The notes under the pieces: model-generated | Databases searched by the model: none | What the model saw: the letters and a program-made list of their open reading frames with translations, nothing else | Told to the model about the DNA's origin: nothing | From: Pseudomonas taiwanensis DSM 21245 | Lineage (GTDB): Bacteria; Pseudomonadota; Gammaproteobacteria; Pseudomonadales; Pseudomonadaceae | Direction: 5' to 3' | DNA: 64,000 bases | NCBI RefSeq assembly: GCF_000425785.1 | Contig: NZ_KE384451.1 | Span: 263,355-327,354 of the forward strand | Part shown: positions 51,547-60,125 of the stretch, piece after piece | Numbering within the stretch: the stretch's first letter is position 1 | How the letters are laid out: the number at the start of each line of letters is the position of its first letter | Program-made: the position numbers and the translations under genes

Positions 51547-53958
51547 TTACTCCGAGAGTTTGTAAGCGATGATGTAATCGCCCATCTTGGTGCCCAGCGA
51601 GCCATGGCCGCCAGCCGTGACCAGCACATACTGCTTGCCGTCCTTGCCGGTGTAGGTCATGGGGGTGGCCTGGCCACCTGCTGGCAGGCGGGACTTCCAC
51701 AGTTCCTTGCCGTTGTGGGTGTCGTAGGCGCGCAGGTACTGGTCCAGCGTGCCGCTGAGGAAGCCGACGCCGCCAGCGGTGACGATCGACCCGCCCATGC
51801 TCGGCACACCTACCGGCAGGCCGATCGGAATTGGCGTGCTGTCACGGGTGGTGCCGTTCTTGTGCTTCCACACGACCTTGTTGGTGAACAGGTCGATGGC
51901 GGCTACATAACCCCAGGCAGGCGCCTGGCACGGAACGCCCAGTGGCGACATGAACGGGTGCATGATCACGGCATACGGAGCGCCGGTGTTCGGCTGCACG
52001 CCGCTGGTCTCGCTTTCGCGCTTGCTACCAGCGGCAACTTGCTCGCGTGGCACCATCTTCGAGACGAAGGCCATGTAGTTCGGCGAAGTGAACAGCAGCT
52101 GGCGCACCGGGTCGACGGAAACGCTGCCCCAGTTGAACACACCGACGTTACCCGGATAGACCAGCGAACCCTGCTCGGACGGTGGGGTGTACTGGCCCTC
52201 GTAGCGCAGCTCACGGAACTGGATACGGCACAGCATCTGGTCGAACGGGGTGGCGCCCCACATGGCCTGTTCGGTCAGCTCGGGGCCGAGGAGGTTGAGG
52301 TCCGAACGCGCCTGGGTCGGTGCCGTGTGGTCGCCCTTGACTGCGCCTTGCGGCACCGGGATCTCGCGGATCGGCACGATCGGGGTGCCGTCGCGGCGGT
52401 CCAGGACGTACAGGCTGCCCTGCTTGGTCGGCACGATAACCGCAGGCTTCACGCCTTCCTTGGTTTTAAGGTGAACCAGGGTCGGCTGGCTGCCCACGTC
52501 CATGTCCCACAGGTCGTGGTGGGTGAACTGGTAGTTCCAGCGAGCCTTGCCGGTGGCCAGGTCCAGGGCGACGATACCGGCGCTGTACTTCTCGGCGCCT
52601 GGGGTACGGTTGGCGCCCCATTGGTCAGGCGTCTGGTTGCCCAGCGGCAGGTAGATCATGCCCAGGTCTTCATCGACGCTGGCGATCGACCACATGTTGG
52701 CCGAGTTGCGGCTGTAGGTCTTGCCAGGAGCCAATGGCTTGGTGTCGTCCGGGTTGTTGCTGTCCCAGTTCCACACCAGGTGGCCGTCGTGCACGTCGTA
52801 GGCGCGAATCACACCGGAAGGCTCGTTGGTCGACTCGTTGTCGGTCACGTGGCCGCCGATGATCACCAGGTCACGGGTGATGGCTGCAGGCGACGTGGAG
52901 TAGTAGCCGCCAGCGGTGAACGGACCGATGCCGGTGGTCAGGTCGATCACGCCCTGGTTGGCGAAGCCTTCGCAGACTTTGCCGTTGTCGGCGTTGATGG
53001 CGATCAGACGCGCGTCGGCGGTCGGCAGGTAGAGGCGGCGTGGGCACGCCTGGGCAACAGCCTGGCCGGCATCCGAGATTTTCGGCGCAGGGCTGCCGTC
53101 GCGGCTGACGTAGCGGTTTTCGTCATAGTACGAAACGCCACGGCAGGTCATGTGGGCAAAGCCCTTGAAGGTGCCTACCGGGCTTTTCACCTGAGGGTCG
53201 AAACGCCAGATTTCCGCGCCAGTGTCCGGGTCCAAGGCCAGGACCTTGCTGTGAGCGGTGCAGGCATAGAGCATGCCATTGACCTTCAGCGGCGTGTTCT
53301 GGTTGGTCAGCTCAACAGGGTCATTTTCCGTCGGCAGGTCGCCGGTACGGATACGCCAGGCCTCCTCCAGGCGATAGACGTTCTGCGGGGTGATCTGGCG
53401 CAGGGGCGAGTAGCGGTCGCCATGCTCGGTGCGGCCATAGGCCTGCCATTCACCGTCAGGCATGTCCGGTGCGGCGCTGGCCATTTCGCTGCTCTCGCGG
53501 CCCAATTCGCCGAACACTTCGCCAGGGTGGGTAAACTGGCTGGCCAGGGCGCAGGCACCAGAGGCCACGACCGCGACGCTGAGCAGGGCGGTATTGGCTT
53601 TCGAAGCTGGGCCGGTCAAGGGGCGGCGGGCCCACGGCAGCAGCAGAAGCACGCCAATGGCGAACCAGATGGCCAGGCGTGGTACCAGTTGCCACCAGTC
53701 CAGGCCGACTTCCAGCAGGGCCCACACCGTGCTGCCGAGCAGCACCAGGCCGTATAGCCCCAGGGCGATGCGCCGTTTGGCCAGCAGCAGGATGCCGGAC
53801 AAGGCGAAGCCGATACCGGCGATCAGGTAATAGAGCGATCCCCCCAGCTGGCTCAGCTTGATGCCGCCTGCCAGCAGGGCCAGGCCCATCAGCAATAGCA
53901 GCACGCCCAGAAGGCGCGGCAGCCAGCGGGTTCCGTTCTTGGCACCGTCAGTGCTCAT
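51547..53958 (-). CDS. gcd: Membrane-bound PQQ-dependent glucose dehydrogenase
   Basis: 803 residues. Five N-terminal TM helices (to about 140) anchor an eight-bladed PQQ beta-propeller facing the periplasm. GEWQAYGRTEHGDRYSPL opens the quinoprotein domain, and the C-terminal blade has GGVGFLSGTLDQYLRAYD. It oxidises glucose to gluconolactone and passes electrons to ubiquinone, starting the direct oxidative pathway. It lies 43 bp after the oprB porin gene on the same strand, so entry and oxidation of glucose are co-expressed. Confidence 0.96.
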   Translation of the reverse strand: MSTDGAKNGTRWLPRLLGVLLLLMGLALLAGGIKLSQLGGSLYYLIAGIGFALSGILLLAKRRIALGLYGLVLLGSTVWALLEVGLDWWQLVPRLAIWFAIGVLLLLPWARRPLTGPASKANTALLSVAVVASGACALASQFTHPGEVFGELGRESSEMASAAPDMPDGEWQAYGRTEHGDRYSPLRQITPQNVYRLEEAWRIRTGDLPTENDPVELTNQNTPLKVNGMLYACTAHSKVLALDPDTGAEIWRFDPQVKSPVGTFKGFAHMTCRGVSYYDENRYVSRDGSPAPKISDAGQAVAQACPRRLYLPTADARLIAINADNGKVCEGFANQGVIDLTTGIGPFTAGGYYSTSPAAITRDLVIIGGHVTDNESTNEPSGVIRAYDVHDGHLVWNWDSNNPDDTKPLAPGKTYSRNSANMWSIASVDEDLGMIYLPLGNQTPDQWGANRTPGAEKYSAGIVALDLATGKARWNYQFTHHDLWDMDVGSQPTLVHLKTKEGVKPAVIVPTKQGSLYVLDRRDGTPIVPIREIPVPQGAVKGDHTAPTQARSDLNLLGPELTEQAMWGATPFDQMLCRIQFRELRYEGQYTPPSEQGSLVYPGNVGVFNWGSVSVDPVRQLLFTSPNYMAFVSKMVPREQVAAGSKRESETSGVQPNTGAPYAVIMHPFMSPLGVPCQAPAWGYVAAIDLFTNKVVWKHKNGTTRDSTPIPIGLPVGVPSMGGSIVTAGGVGFLSGTLDQYLRAYDTHNGKELWKSRLPAGGQATPMTYTGKDGKQYVLVTAGGHGSLGTKMGDYIIAYKLSE

Positions 53959-54001
53959 CGTAGGTTCTCCGTTAGGTCAAAAAGTGATGCAAATGCGTCG
54001 A

Positions 54002-55336
54002 TCAGAAACTGCTTTGGATCTTCAGGCCGCCAATCAGGGCGTCCTCGACCTGCGACACCCCGCCCGGATGGCGGATGTACTGCAGGTTCGGGCGCACCGT
54101 GAGCCAATCGGCCAGGTGGATGCCGTAGTAGAGTTCGGCGCTGTACTCGGTGTCCTGTACAGGCAGGAAATTCGGGTTGTCATAGTCATCGAGGCCGGCG
54201 GCCTGGTTGGCCAGGCGGGCGTTCTTGCGGTAGCCGGGATTGACGTGCACGCGGGCGAGGGCGAAACCGATGTCGTCCTTGGCGCGGGCGTCGAATGGGC
54301 CCTTGTAAACCAGTCCTGCCTGAACATAGTTGTCGATGGCATTGGTCTTCTTGTCGTGCATGGTGGCGTTGGCGAACAGGCTCAGGCCACGTGACTGGTC
54401 GGACGCCAGCGATGTCACCTGCTGTTGAGCGCCAAGCCAGAAGCCATGCTTGCTCGAACGGCTGCGGTAGGCGGCGCCGCTCAGGGCTGCCGGCTGGCCG
54501 TTGCTGTCCTTGAGAACGTCCTGAGCCTTGGCATTACTGTAGTAGTACCCGGCGCGATATTCCCCTTTAAAGCCATTGAGTCTTGGGGTCCACACCAGTT
54601 CCACCGGCATCACCGCACCTTGGGTGCCGCTTCCGCTGAGCTTGAAGCCGTTGCCGGATTCGAGGTTGGAAGGGTTCTGCTCGAACACCCCGACCTGCGC
54701 GTACAGCTCGCTGTTGAGGTTGTAGCGCACACGCAGCGCCCACTGGCTGACTGGCCAGTTGTACCAGATGCCGCCCACCCAGTTGCCCACCTGCGAGCCG
54801 CAGAACGCCAGGTTCTGGAAGTCGCACGGGAAGCTGTTGAAGTCTTCGCCTTCGCCGAAGCGGCCGAATTTCACATCCAGAGCACCGTCGAAGTATTTCT
54901 GCTTGATCCACAGTTGGGTCAGCCGCCAGGTTTCGCCTCGACCCCAGACTTCCTGGGCAGAAGTGAAGCCGCCGACCCGTGGGTCGTTGATACGGTCGTT
55001 GCTGATGTTGTCGCCGTGGCGTTCGGTGAGGGTCAGTTGCAACTCGGTGTCTTGCCAGCCGAGGATTTTTTCCAGGTTCATATGGCTGGCGAAGGTGAAC
55101 TGGTCGCTGTAGCGTGCGGTGCGGTCGTGGTCGTAACCACCGTGCAGGTTGCTGCCCATCTCGCCGGTGTAGCCGAGGGTGAAGTCGTAGCCTTTTTCCA
55201 GCAGTTCGCTGCGGGTGCCCCCCCAGTCACCGAGCATCCAGGGAGAGTCGCTGGCGAACATGTCGTTGGCGCAGGCGTTGCTCGCGAGTGCAGTGAGGGC
55301 AAGGCCGATGTAACAGTTTTTGGGCAGTTGGAGCAT
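54002..55336 (-). CDS. oprB: Carbohydrate-selective porin OprB
   Basis: 444 residues with a signal peptide (cleavage near SNACA-ND). The OprB signature SPWMLGDWGGTRSELLEKGYDF opens the mature protein, which ends in Phe as expected of an outer-membrane barrel. It admits glucose and related sugars. It is first in a two-gene unit with gcd. Two cysteines predicted close together near residue 160 (FPCDFQNLAFCGS) are also found in this family. Confidence 0.93.
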   Translation of the reverse strand: MLQLPKNCYIGLALTALASNACANDMFASDSPWMLGDWGGTRSELLEKGYDFTLGYTGEMGSNLHGGYDHDRTARYSDQFTFASHMNLEKILGWQDTELQLTLTERHGDNISNDRINDPRVGGFTSAQEVWGRGETWRLTQLWIKQKYFDGALDVKFGRFGEGEDFNSFPCDFQNLAFCGSQVGNWVGGIWYNWPVSQWALRVRYNLNSELYAQVGVFEQNPSNLESGNGFKLSGSGTQGAVMPVELVWTPRLNGFKGEYRAGYYYSNAKAQDVLKDSNGQPAALSGAAYRSRSSKHGFWLGAQQQVTSLASDQSRGLSLFANATMHDKKTNAIDNYVQAGLVYKGPFDARAKDDIGFALARVHVNPGYRKNARLANQAAGLDDYDNPNFLPVQDTEYSAELYYGIHLADWLTVRPNLQYIRHPGGVSQVEDALIGGLKIQSSF

Positions 55337-55520
55337 GAGATAGCGCTATCTTTTGATTATTGAAAAAACGGCAAGCGCACCAAAGGGCGGGCCCTTCGAT
55401 GAGGATGGAGACAGGGTTCGGCAGATGAAGCGATTCAGCTTGCGGTGTGGAGGATATAGAGGAAGTTGTAAGAAAAAAAGACAAATTGTCGCAGTTGATT
55501 GTTGTCGAGTTTGCAACAGT

Positions 55521-55552
55521 CCGGCCCTGCCGGAGCGGGCTTGCCGGCGATA
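55521..55552. repeat. Single REP element
   Basis: CCGGCCCTGCCGGAGCGGGCTTGCCGGCGATA, one copy of the GCCGGC family, directly before the znuD-type receptor terminator hairpin. Confidence 0.7.
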
Positions 55553-55569
55553 GGGGCGCAAAGCGCCCC
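55553..55569 (-). terminator. GC hairpin after the TonB-receptor gene
   Basis: GGGGCGC-AAA-GCGCCCC, 8 bp beyond the receptor stop. No U run follows, so it is a probable but atypical terminator. Confidence 0.5.
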
Positions 55570-55576
55570 CGCGACC

Positions 55577-57619
55577 TCAGAACGAAGTGCGTAATCCGAC
55601 TTCCACGCTGCGCCCAGGGGCCGGTGCGATATCGCGCAGGATCGAACTGGCGTAGCGCACCGTCTGGTCCGTCAGGTTCTCGCCCCGGACGAATGCCAGC
55701 CACTGACTCTGCCCGATATCGAACCGGTAGCCGACGCTCGCGCCCAAGGTGGTGTAGCCATCGGTGCGGGTTTCATTGGCTGGCTTGCGATGTTGCGCTG
55801 CCGCATGTTGTACATCCACCCTTGCTTGCCAGCGGTCCAGTTCCCACACCAGGCCGCTGTTCAGTCGCAGTGGTGCGATGCGGGGCAGGGGTTCGCCACT
55901 GTCGAGGTTCTTGGCTCGGGTGTAGTCGCCGGACAATTCCAGGGCCAAATTGCCGTAGCGGTTCTCGGCCAGTTGCCAACGATCCTGGGCTTCGATGCCG
56001 TAGAACCGCGCTCGTACCCCTTGGTACTGGTACTCGGGCAAGCCTTCGTCGTGGTCATGGTCATGATCATCGTCGCCATGGTCGTGATCATGGCCTTCAC
56101 GCAGATTGCCCGTGCCGATCAGGCCGATGTAGTTGCGGAAGTGGCTGTAGAACACCCCCACGCTGCCCTTGTGGGTGCCATTGTCGAAGCGCAAGGCCAG
56201 GTCGGCGGAAATGGCTTTTTCCTTGTTCAGATTGGCGTCGCCGACTTCGAAGGCGCCGGTGGCCACATGGGCGCCATTGGCGTACAGCTCGTAGAAGGTC
56301 GGAGCGCGTTCGGTGTAGCCAAGGTTCGCGGCCAGCGACCAGTAGGGGTCGAGCTGGTACACCGCACCCGACGATAGGCTCCAGGCATTGAACGTGCTGG
56401 CGCTGTCGGCGTTGGCGAAGTTGTCGTTGCCTTTGGCATCCGGCTCGACTCGTGTGTGCTCGAGGCGTGCGCCGAGGCTCAGGTTCAGACGCTCGCTGGC
56501 CTGCCATTGTTCGAGCAGGAACAGTGCCAGGCTGTCAGTATCGGTATGTGGGACGAAGGCTTCCTCGCCCAGTGCGGAGAATTCATTGCGGTTGACTTGC
56601 GCGCCGATCACGCCTTCGACCGGGCCGATAGGCTGGTGGCGGGCCTCGACCCGCGCTTCGTAGCCTTTGTTCTTGAAGGTGGTGTGCACCTCGCCTCCTT
56701 CAATCTCGCTGTGTTCGTAGTCGGTGTAGCCGGCATCGACCTTGATCGAGCTGAAGGGGCCTTCCAGATCACGGACTTCGGTTTCGAAACCGTAGTGATC
56801 CTGTTTCATGTCCAGGCGCACGCCGGACTCGGCCACCGAACCGTAATTGCTGTCGTAACGGCTGTAGGACATGCCGGTGTAACCGTGGTCCCAATGGTAG
56901 GCGCCTCCGAGGGCGCCGCCGTCCTGGCGCCCATCGCTGTTTTCCAGGCGGTGGCGGCTGCCGGGGTCGTCGCTGTCACGGACTTTGGAGCTACGTGCAT
57001 AACCGGGTATGCGCAAGTCGTTGAACTGTCGGCTGCTGGCATCCAGATGCAAGGCGAAGGTCCCGTCGCCGGCCTCGAGCTTGCCGGCGCTGCTGCGAGT
57101 GGTATCGGCGCCGCCGTAGCGCAGTTCACCCGCGCCATGAATGCCTTCGATGGGGGTAGCGGGGATGCGGTTGTCGAAGGTGTTGACCACGCCGCCGATG
57201 GCATTGCCGCCGTACAGCAAGGCAGCGGGGCCGCGGACGATTTCGATGCGGTCGACGTTCACCGGATCCAGCGGTACGGCGTGGTCGTAGGACAGCGACG
57301 AGGCATCCAGGGCGCCTACGCCATTACGCAGGATGCGGATGCGGTCACCATCGAGGCCGCGAATGACTGGGCGGCTGGCACCAGGGCCGAACCAGGTGGA
57401 GGCGACCCCAGGTTGTTTGTTGAGCGTTTCACCGAGGCTGCCGTGCTGCTGTTGCAGCAGTTCGTCACCTTCAAGGATGGTGCTAGGGGCTGCCATCTGT
57501 GGGTTGCCCAGTGGGTTGGCGGTGATGACCTGGGGTTCGAGTTCAACGGCATGGCTGCTGGTTGAAACCAGCCAGAGCGTGGCGGCGAGGGGGGTTAGGC
57601 GTAAAGGTGAGCACAGCAT
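55577..57619 (-). CDS. znuD: TonB-dependent zinc receptor (ZnuD type)
   Basis: 680 residues: signal peptide (to about 24), plug domain (about 45-155, with RPVIRGLDGDRIRILRNG and IEIVRGPAALLYGGNAIGG) and a beta-barrel ending in Phe. A His/Asp-rich loop, HDHDHGDDDHDHDHDEG, sits at about 505-525 in the barrel and would bind zinc outside the cell, as in Neisseria ZnuD. A Zur box overlaps its promoter, strengthening the zinc assignment. Energy comes from TonB-ExbBD encoded elsewhere. Confidence 0.9.
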   Translation of the reverse strand: MLCSPLRLTPLAATLWLVSTSSHAVELEPQVITANPLGNPQMAAPSTILEGDELLQQQHGSLGETLNKQPGVASTWFGPGASRPVIRGLDGDRIRILRNGVGALDASSLSYDHAVPLDPVNVDRIEIVRGPAALLYGGNAIGGVVNTFDNRIPATPIEGIHGAGELRYGGADTTRSSAGKLEAGDGTFALHLDASSRQFNDLRIPGYARSSKVRDSDDPGSRHRLENSDGRQDGGALGGAYHWDHGYTGMSYSRYDSNYGSVAESGVRLDMKQDHYGFETEVRDLEGPFSSIKVDAGYTDYEHSEIEGGEVHTTFKNKGYEARVEARHQPIGPVEGVIGAQVNRNEFSALGEEAFVPHTDTDSLALFLLEQWQASERLNLSLGARLEHTRVEPDAKGNDNFANADSASTFNAWSLSSGAVYQLDPYWSLAANLGYTERAPTFYELYANGAHVATGAFEVGDANLNKEKAISADLALRFDNGTHKGSVGVFYSHFRNYIGLIGTGNLREGHDHDHGDDDHDHDHDEGLPEYQYQGVRARFYGIEAQDRWQLAENRYGNLALELSGDYTRAKNLDSGEPLPRIAPLRLNSGLVWELDRWQARVDVQHAAAQHRKPANETRTDGYTTLGASVGYRFDIGQSQWLAFVRGENLTDQTVRYASSILRDIAPAPGRSVEVGLRTSF

Positions 57620-57653
57620 GGGGATGTGACGGTCCTTGGCAGATAACGTTACT

Positions 57654-57666
57654 GTTATAATATAAC
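57654..57666. promoter_or_regulatory. Zur box
   Basis: GTTATAATATAAC, an exact match to the Zur core GTTATANTATAAC, 35 bp upstream of the znuD ATG. It lies in the 155-bp region shared with the divergent VF530 gene. Zinc-loaded Zur would repress the receptor. Confidence 0.85.
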
Positions 57667-57774
57667 GTTTCTATTTGATCATGCAGTGGCCTGTTCTGGC
57701 TAGCGTTATGTGCGGGCTGCTCTGGCCACTACACTCGTGTAAGGTGCGCATCTTTCCCACGCTGGAGCACTGGC

Positions 57775-57996
57775 ATGAGCACGGCCCAACACAACGCGCT
57801 GCACGGCAAGACCTTGGAGCAGATCCTCACCGAGCTGGTGGCGCACTACCAATGGCAGGGGCTGGCCGAGCGCGTGGATGTGCGCTGTTTCAAAAGCAAC
57901 CCGAGCATCAAGTCGAGCCTGACCTTCCTGCGCAAGACGCCCTGGGCGCGAGAAAAGGTCGAACAGTTGTACGTGAAATTGCAGCGCCAGGCCTGA
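57775..57996 (+). CDS. VF530-family small DNA-binding-like protein
   Basis: 73 residues, the full family length. GKTLEQILTELVAHYQWQGLAERV and SIKSSLTFLRKTPWAREKVEQLY are the conserved VF530 (DUF2132) helices. A family structure has been described as DNA-binding-like, but the role is unknown. The following Pr6Pr gene starts 1 bp after the stop, so the two form a unit. It faces the Zur box, so zinc control of this gene is possible. Confidence 0.87.
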   Translation: MSTAQHNALHGKTLEQILTELVAHYQWQGLAERVDVRCFKSNPSIKSSLTFLRKTPWAREKVEQLYVKLQRQA

Positions 57997-57997
57997 C

Positions 57998-58639
57998 ATG
58001 CCGTGTCGTCCCTGGTTGACCTTGGCGTCGGTGCTGGGCTGGGTGGGCCTGTCGGTTCAGGTACATCTGGTACTGCTGGCGCGCTGGCAGGAGCAGGCCA
58101 GCCTGATCGGCGGCCTGGTCAATGTATTCGGCTATTTCACGGTGCTGACCAACACCTTGGTGGCGACGGTGCTCAGCTATGCAGCCTTTGGCCGTGATTC
58201 AGGTGCCAAGCGTTTCTTTCTGTCACCCTCGATAAGTTCCGCGGTGGCGGCCAGTATCGTGCTGGTGGCGATCGCCTACAGCCTGCTACTGCGCCATCTG
58301 TGGCAGCCCGAGGGTTGGCAATGGTTGGCGGACGAGTTGCTGCACGACGTCATGCCGCTGCTGTTCGTCCTGTATTGGTGGTGCGAGGTGCCCAAGGGGC
58401 GCTTGCGGCTTCGGCATCTGGCGGCCTGGGCACTGTACCCGGCAGCCTACTTCGCCTATGCCTTGTGGCGGGGCAATGAAATCGGCGTCTACCCCTATCC
58501 ATTCATTGACGTGGCCAGCTTGGGTTACAGGCAGGTCATGTTGAATGCGTTGGGAGTGTTGGCAGGATTCTGGGGCATTGGCCTGGTGCTGCTCGGCCTG
58601 GACCGATGGCGGGGGCGGCGAGTGCCTGCGTCGGTGTAG
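57998..58639 (+). CDS. Pr6Pr-family membrane protein
   Basis: 213 residues, six TM helices. The family signature is visible in FGYFTVLTNTLVA, LLHDVMPLLFVLYW and YPYPFIDVASLGYRQV. Function unknown. Translationally coupled to the VF530 gene. Confidence 0.85.
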   Translation: MPCRPWLTLASVLGWVGLSVQVHLVLLARWQEQASLIGGLVNVFGYFTVLTNTLVATVLSYAAFGRDSGAKRFFLSPSISSAVAASIVLVAIAYSLLLRHLWQPEGWQWLADELLHDVMPLLFVLYWWCEVPKGRLRLRHLAAWALYPAAYFAYALWRGNEIGVYPYPFIDVASLGYRQVMLNALGVLAGFWGIGLVLLGLDRWRGRRVPASV

Positions 58640-58643
58640 GGCA

Positions 58644-58702
58644 TCATCGCCAGCAAGCTGGCTCCGGCAGGTACCGCGTGGCACCCGCAGGAGCTGGCTC
58701 GA
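58644..58702. repeat. Decayed REPIN
   Basis: ATCGCCAGCAAGCTGGCTCC and GCAGGAGCTGGCTCGAT form a poor inverted pair between converging genes, of the GCTGGC variant. Confidence 0.6.
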
Positions 58703-58708
58703 TACTCA

Positions 58709-59467
58709 TCACTCGTCGTCGGCAGTTCCATCGGCACGCCAGTAGGCGGCGGCCTTCAATGCACTTTCCTTGACGCCTTTTTCCAGCAACAACGCCTTGA
58801 CCTGGCGGGTCAGCGATTTCTCCAATGCGACCCAGCTGTACAAGTCGCCCTCAGGCAAGCCCAGTGCTTCGATTCGGGCGAGCAGATCTTCATTTCGGTG
58901 CACCCAGATTATTTCCAGCTGGGCCTTGCTCTCCAGGGGCTGGCGCTCCTGATCGTCTTCGATCTGGACGACCGCCAGCACTTTGCGACCCGCTGGCAGT
59001 TCTTCCAATCGGCGGCCTATGGCGGGAATGGCAGTTTCATCGCCGATCAGCAGGTAGCTGTCGAAGATGTCTGGTACCACCATCGAGGCACGTGGGCCGG
59101 CGATGTCCAGTGTCTGTCCTGGGGCTGCCTGTGCGGCCCAGGTCGAGGCAGGACCATCGCCATGCAGGACGAAGTCGATGTCCAGTTCGTTGTTGACCAG
59201 GTCGATGCGTCGTGGCGTGTACTCGCGCATGGTAGGCCTGACGCCCCCGTCCCGCCCGAGATTGCGAGCGTCGATGGCCTGCTGCTGTTCGGCGGTTTCG
59301 GCGAACAGCAACTTGATATGGTCATCGCTGCCGAGGCTGGTGAAACCTTGCAACTCCTGGCCGCCGAGGGTGATTCGGCGCATGCGTGGGGTCAGGTCGG
59401 CCACCCGCAGCACGTGCAGGCGGCGCTGGCGAATCTGGTGGTTGACGCGGTGAATGGTGTCACTCAT
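58709..59467 (-). CDS. Siderophore-interacting FAD protein, ferric-chelate reductase (NfeF/YqjH type)
   Basis: 252 residues: an FAD-binding domain with MREYTPRRID (the RxYTxR flavin motif, about 82-91) and a C-terminal SIP domain beginning DIFDSYLLIGDETAIPAIGRRL. The family reduces ferric siderophores with NAD(P)H to free iron in the cytoplasm. Its ATG overlaps the stop of a PadR regulator gene, the same pairing as E. coli yqjH-yqjI (nfeF-nfeR), so iron or nickel balance is the likely context. Confidence 0.88.
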   Translation of the reverse strand: MSDTIHRVNHQIRQRRLHVLRVADLTPRMRRITLGGQELQGFTSLGSDDHIKLLFAETAEQQQAIDARNLGRDGGVRPTMREYTPRRIDLVNNELDIDFVLHGDGPASTWAAQAAPGQTLDIAGPRASMVVPDIFDSYLLIGDETAIPAIGRRLEELPAGRKVLAVVQIEDDQERQPLESKAQLEIIWVHRNEDLLARIEALGLPEGDLYSWVALEKSLTRQVKALLLEKGVKESALKAAAYWRADGTADDE

Positions 59468-60006
59468 GGATGGTTCTCCGTAACGGGGTCGGCTGGCCCC
59501 GAGGCGATGGCCTTGGCCGTGTCGTTGAGCAGGTTGCGCACGCGTTCGATCTCTTCGGCAGTCCAGCGGCCACTGTGCATGTGCAGGGCATGACGCAGGT
59601 TGCCGACGGCTTCGTGAATCTCGGGTGGACGGTCATGCCCGCGCAGGGCGCGCTTGCTGACTTCGATGCGCATGCGCACGCCGTCCAGGGCAATGGCCTG
59701 CTCGCTCAGGGCGTTGCGGCCCGCTTCGGTGATGACGTACAGGCGTTTGCTGCCTTCGACCTGGCCGCTGATCAGCTCGGCTTCTTCAAGGAAGTTGAGG
59801 GTGGGGTAGATCACGCCTGGGCTAGGGGTGTAGTTGCCGTCGAACAGGCTTTCGATCTGGCGGATGAGGTCATACCCGTGGCCAGGCTGCTCGGCCAGCA
59901 TCGACAGCATCAGCAGTTTGAGATCACCGGGCGCGAACACCCGAGGGCCGCGTTCGCCCCGGCCGGGGCGGCGCTCGAAAGGGTCATGGGCAGCAGGGTC
60001 GCGCAT
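59464..60006 (-). CDS. PadR-family repressor (NfeR/YqjI-like)
   Basis: 180 residues. The winged helix (about 27-105) has LKLLMLSMLAEQPGHGYDLIRQIE, TPSPGVIYPTLNFLEEAELI and the SKRLYVITEAGR wing. A C-terminal helix mediates dimerisation. E. coli YqjI has a His/Cys-rich N-terminal metal-binding extension; here the extension is short (MRDPAAHDPFERRPGRGERG) with a single His and no Cys, so metal sensing must differ or be lost. A large AT-rich palindrome directly upstream is its probable operator. Confidence 0.85.
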   Translation of the reverse strand: MRDPAAHDPFERRPGRGERGPRVFAPGDLKLLMLSMLAEQPGHGYDLIRQIESLFDGNYTPSPGVIYPTLNFLEEAELISGQVEGSKRLYVITEAGRNALSEQAIALDGVRMRIEVSKRALRGHDRPPEIHEAVGNLRHALHMHSGRWTAEEIERVRNLLNDTAKAIASGPADPVTENHP

Positions 60007-60024
60007 GGAAGGTGGCTCCGTCTG

Positions 60025-60064
60025 TTTAGATATATCGAAAGATATTACTCAAGATATATCTAAA
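60025..60064. promoter_or_regulatory. PadR (NfeR-type) operator
   Basis: Perfect 12-bp inverted arms TTTAGATATATC and GATATATCTAAA with a 16-bp centre that contains a further GATAT. The site is 19 bp upstream of the regulator ATG and would give autorepression. E. coli YqjI binds similar GATATATC-type repeats. Confidence 0.75.
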
Positions 60065-60082
60065 GACAAGACGAAAAATGCG

Positions 60083-60095
60083 GATGATTATCATC
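60083..60095. promoter_or_regulatory. Possible Fur site
   Basis: GATGATTATCATC, a perfect 13-bp palindrome close to the centre of the Fur consensus (TGATAATCA), just beyond the PadR operator. It is shorter than a full 19-bp Fur box. Confidence 0.4.
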
Positions 60096-60125
60096 TAAAG
60101 CTTCGATCAATCCGCTACAACACCC

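Noticed and set aside
51523..53757. 744-codon plus-strand frame opposite gcd
   Set aside because: Antisense to the glucose dehydrogenase; the same GC-rich artefact.
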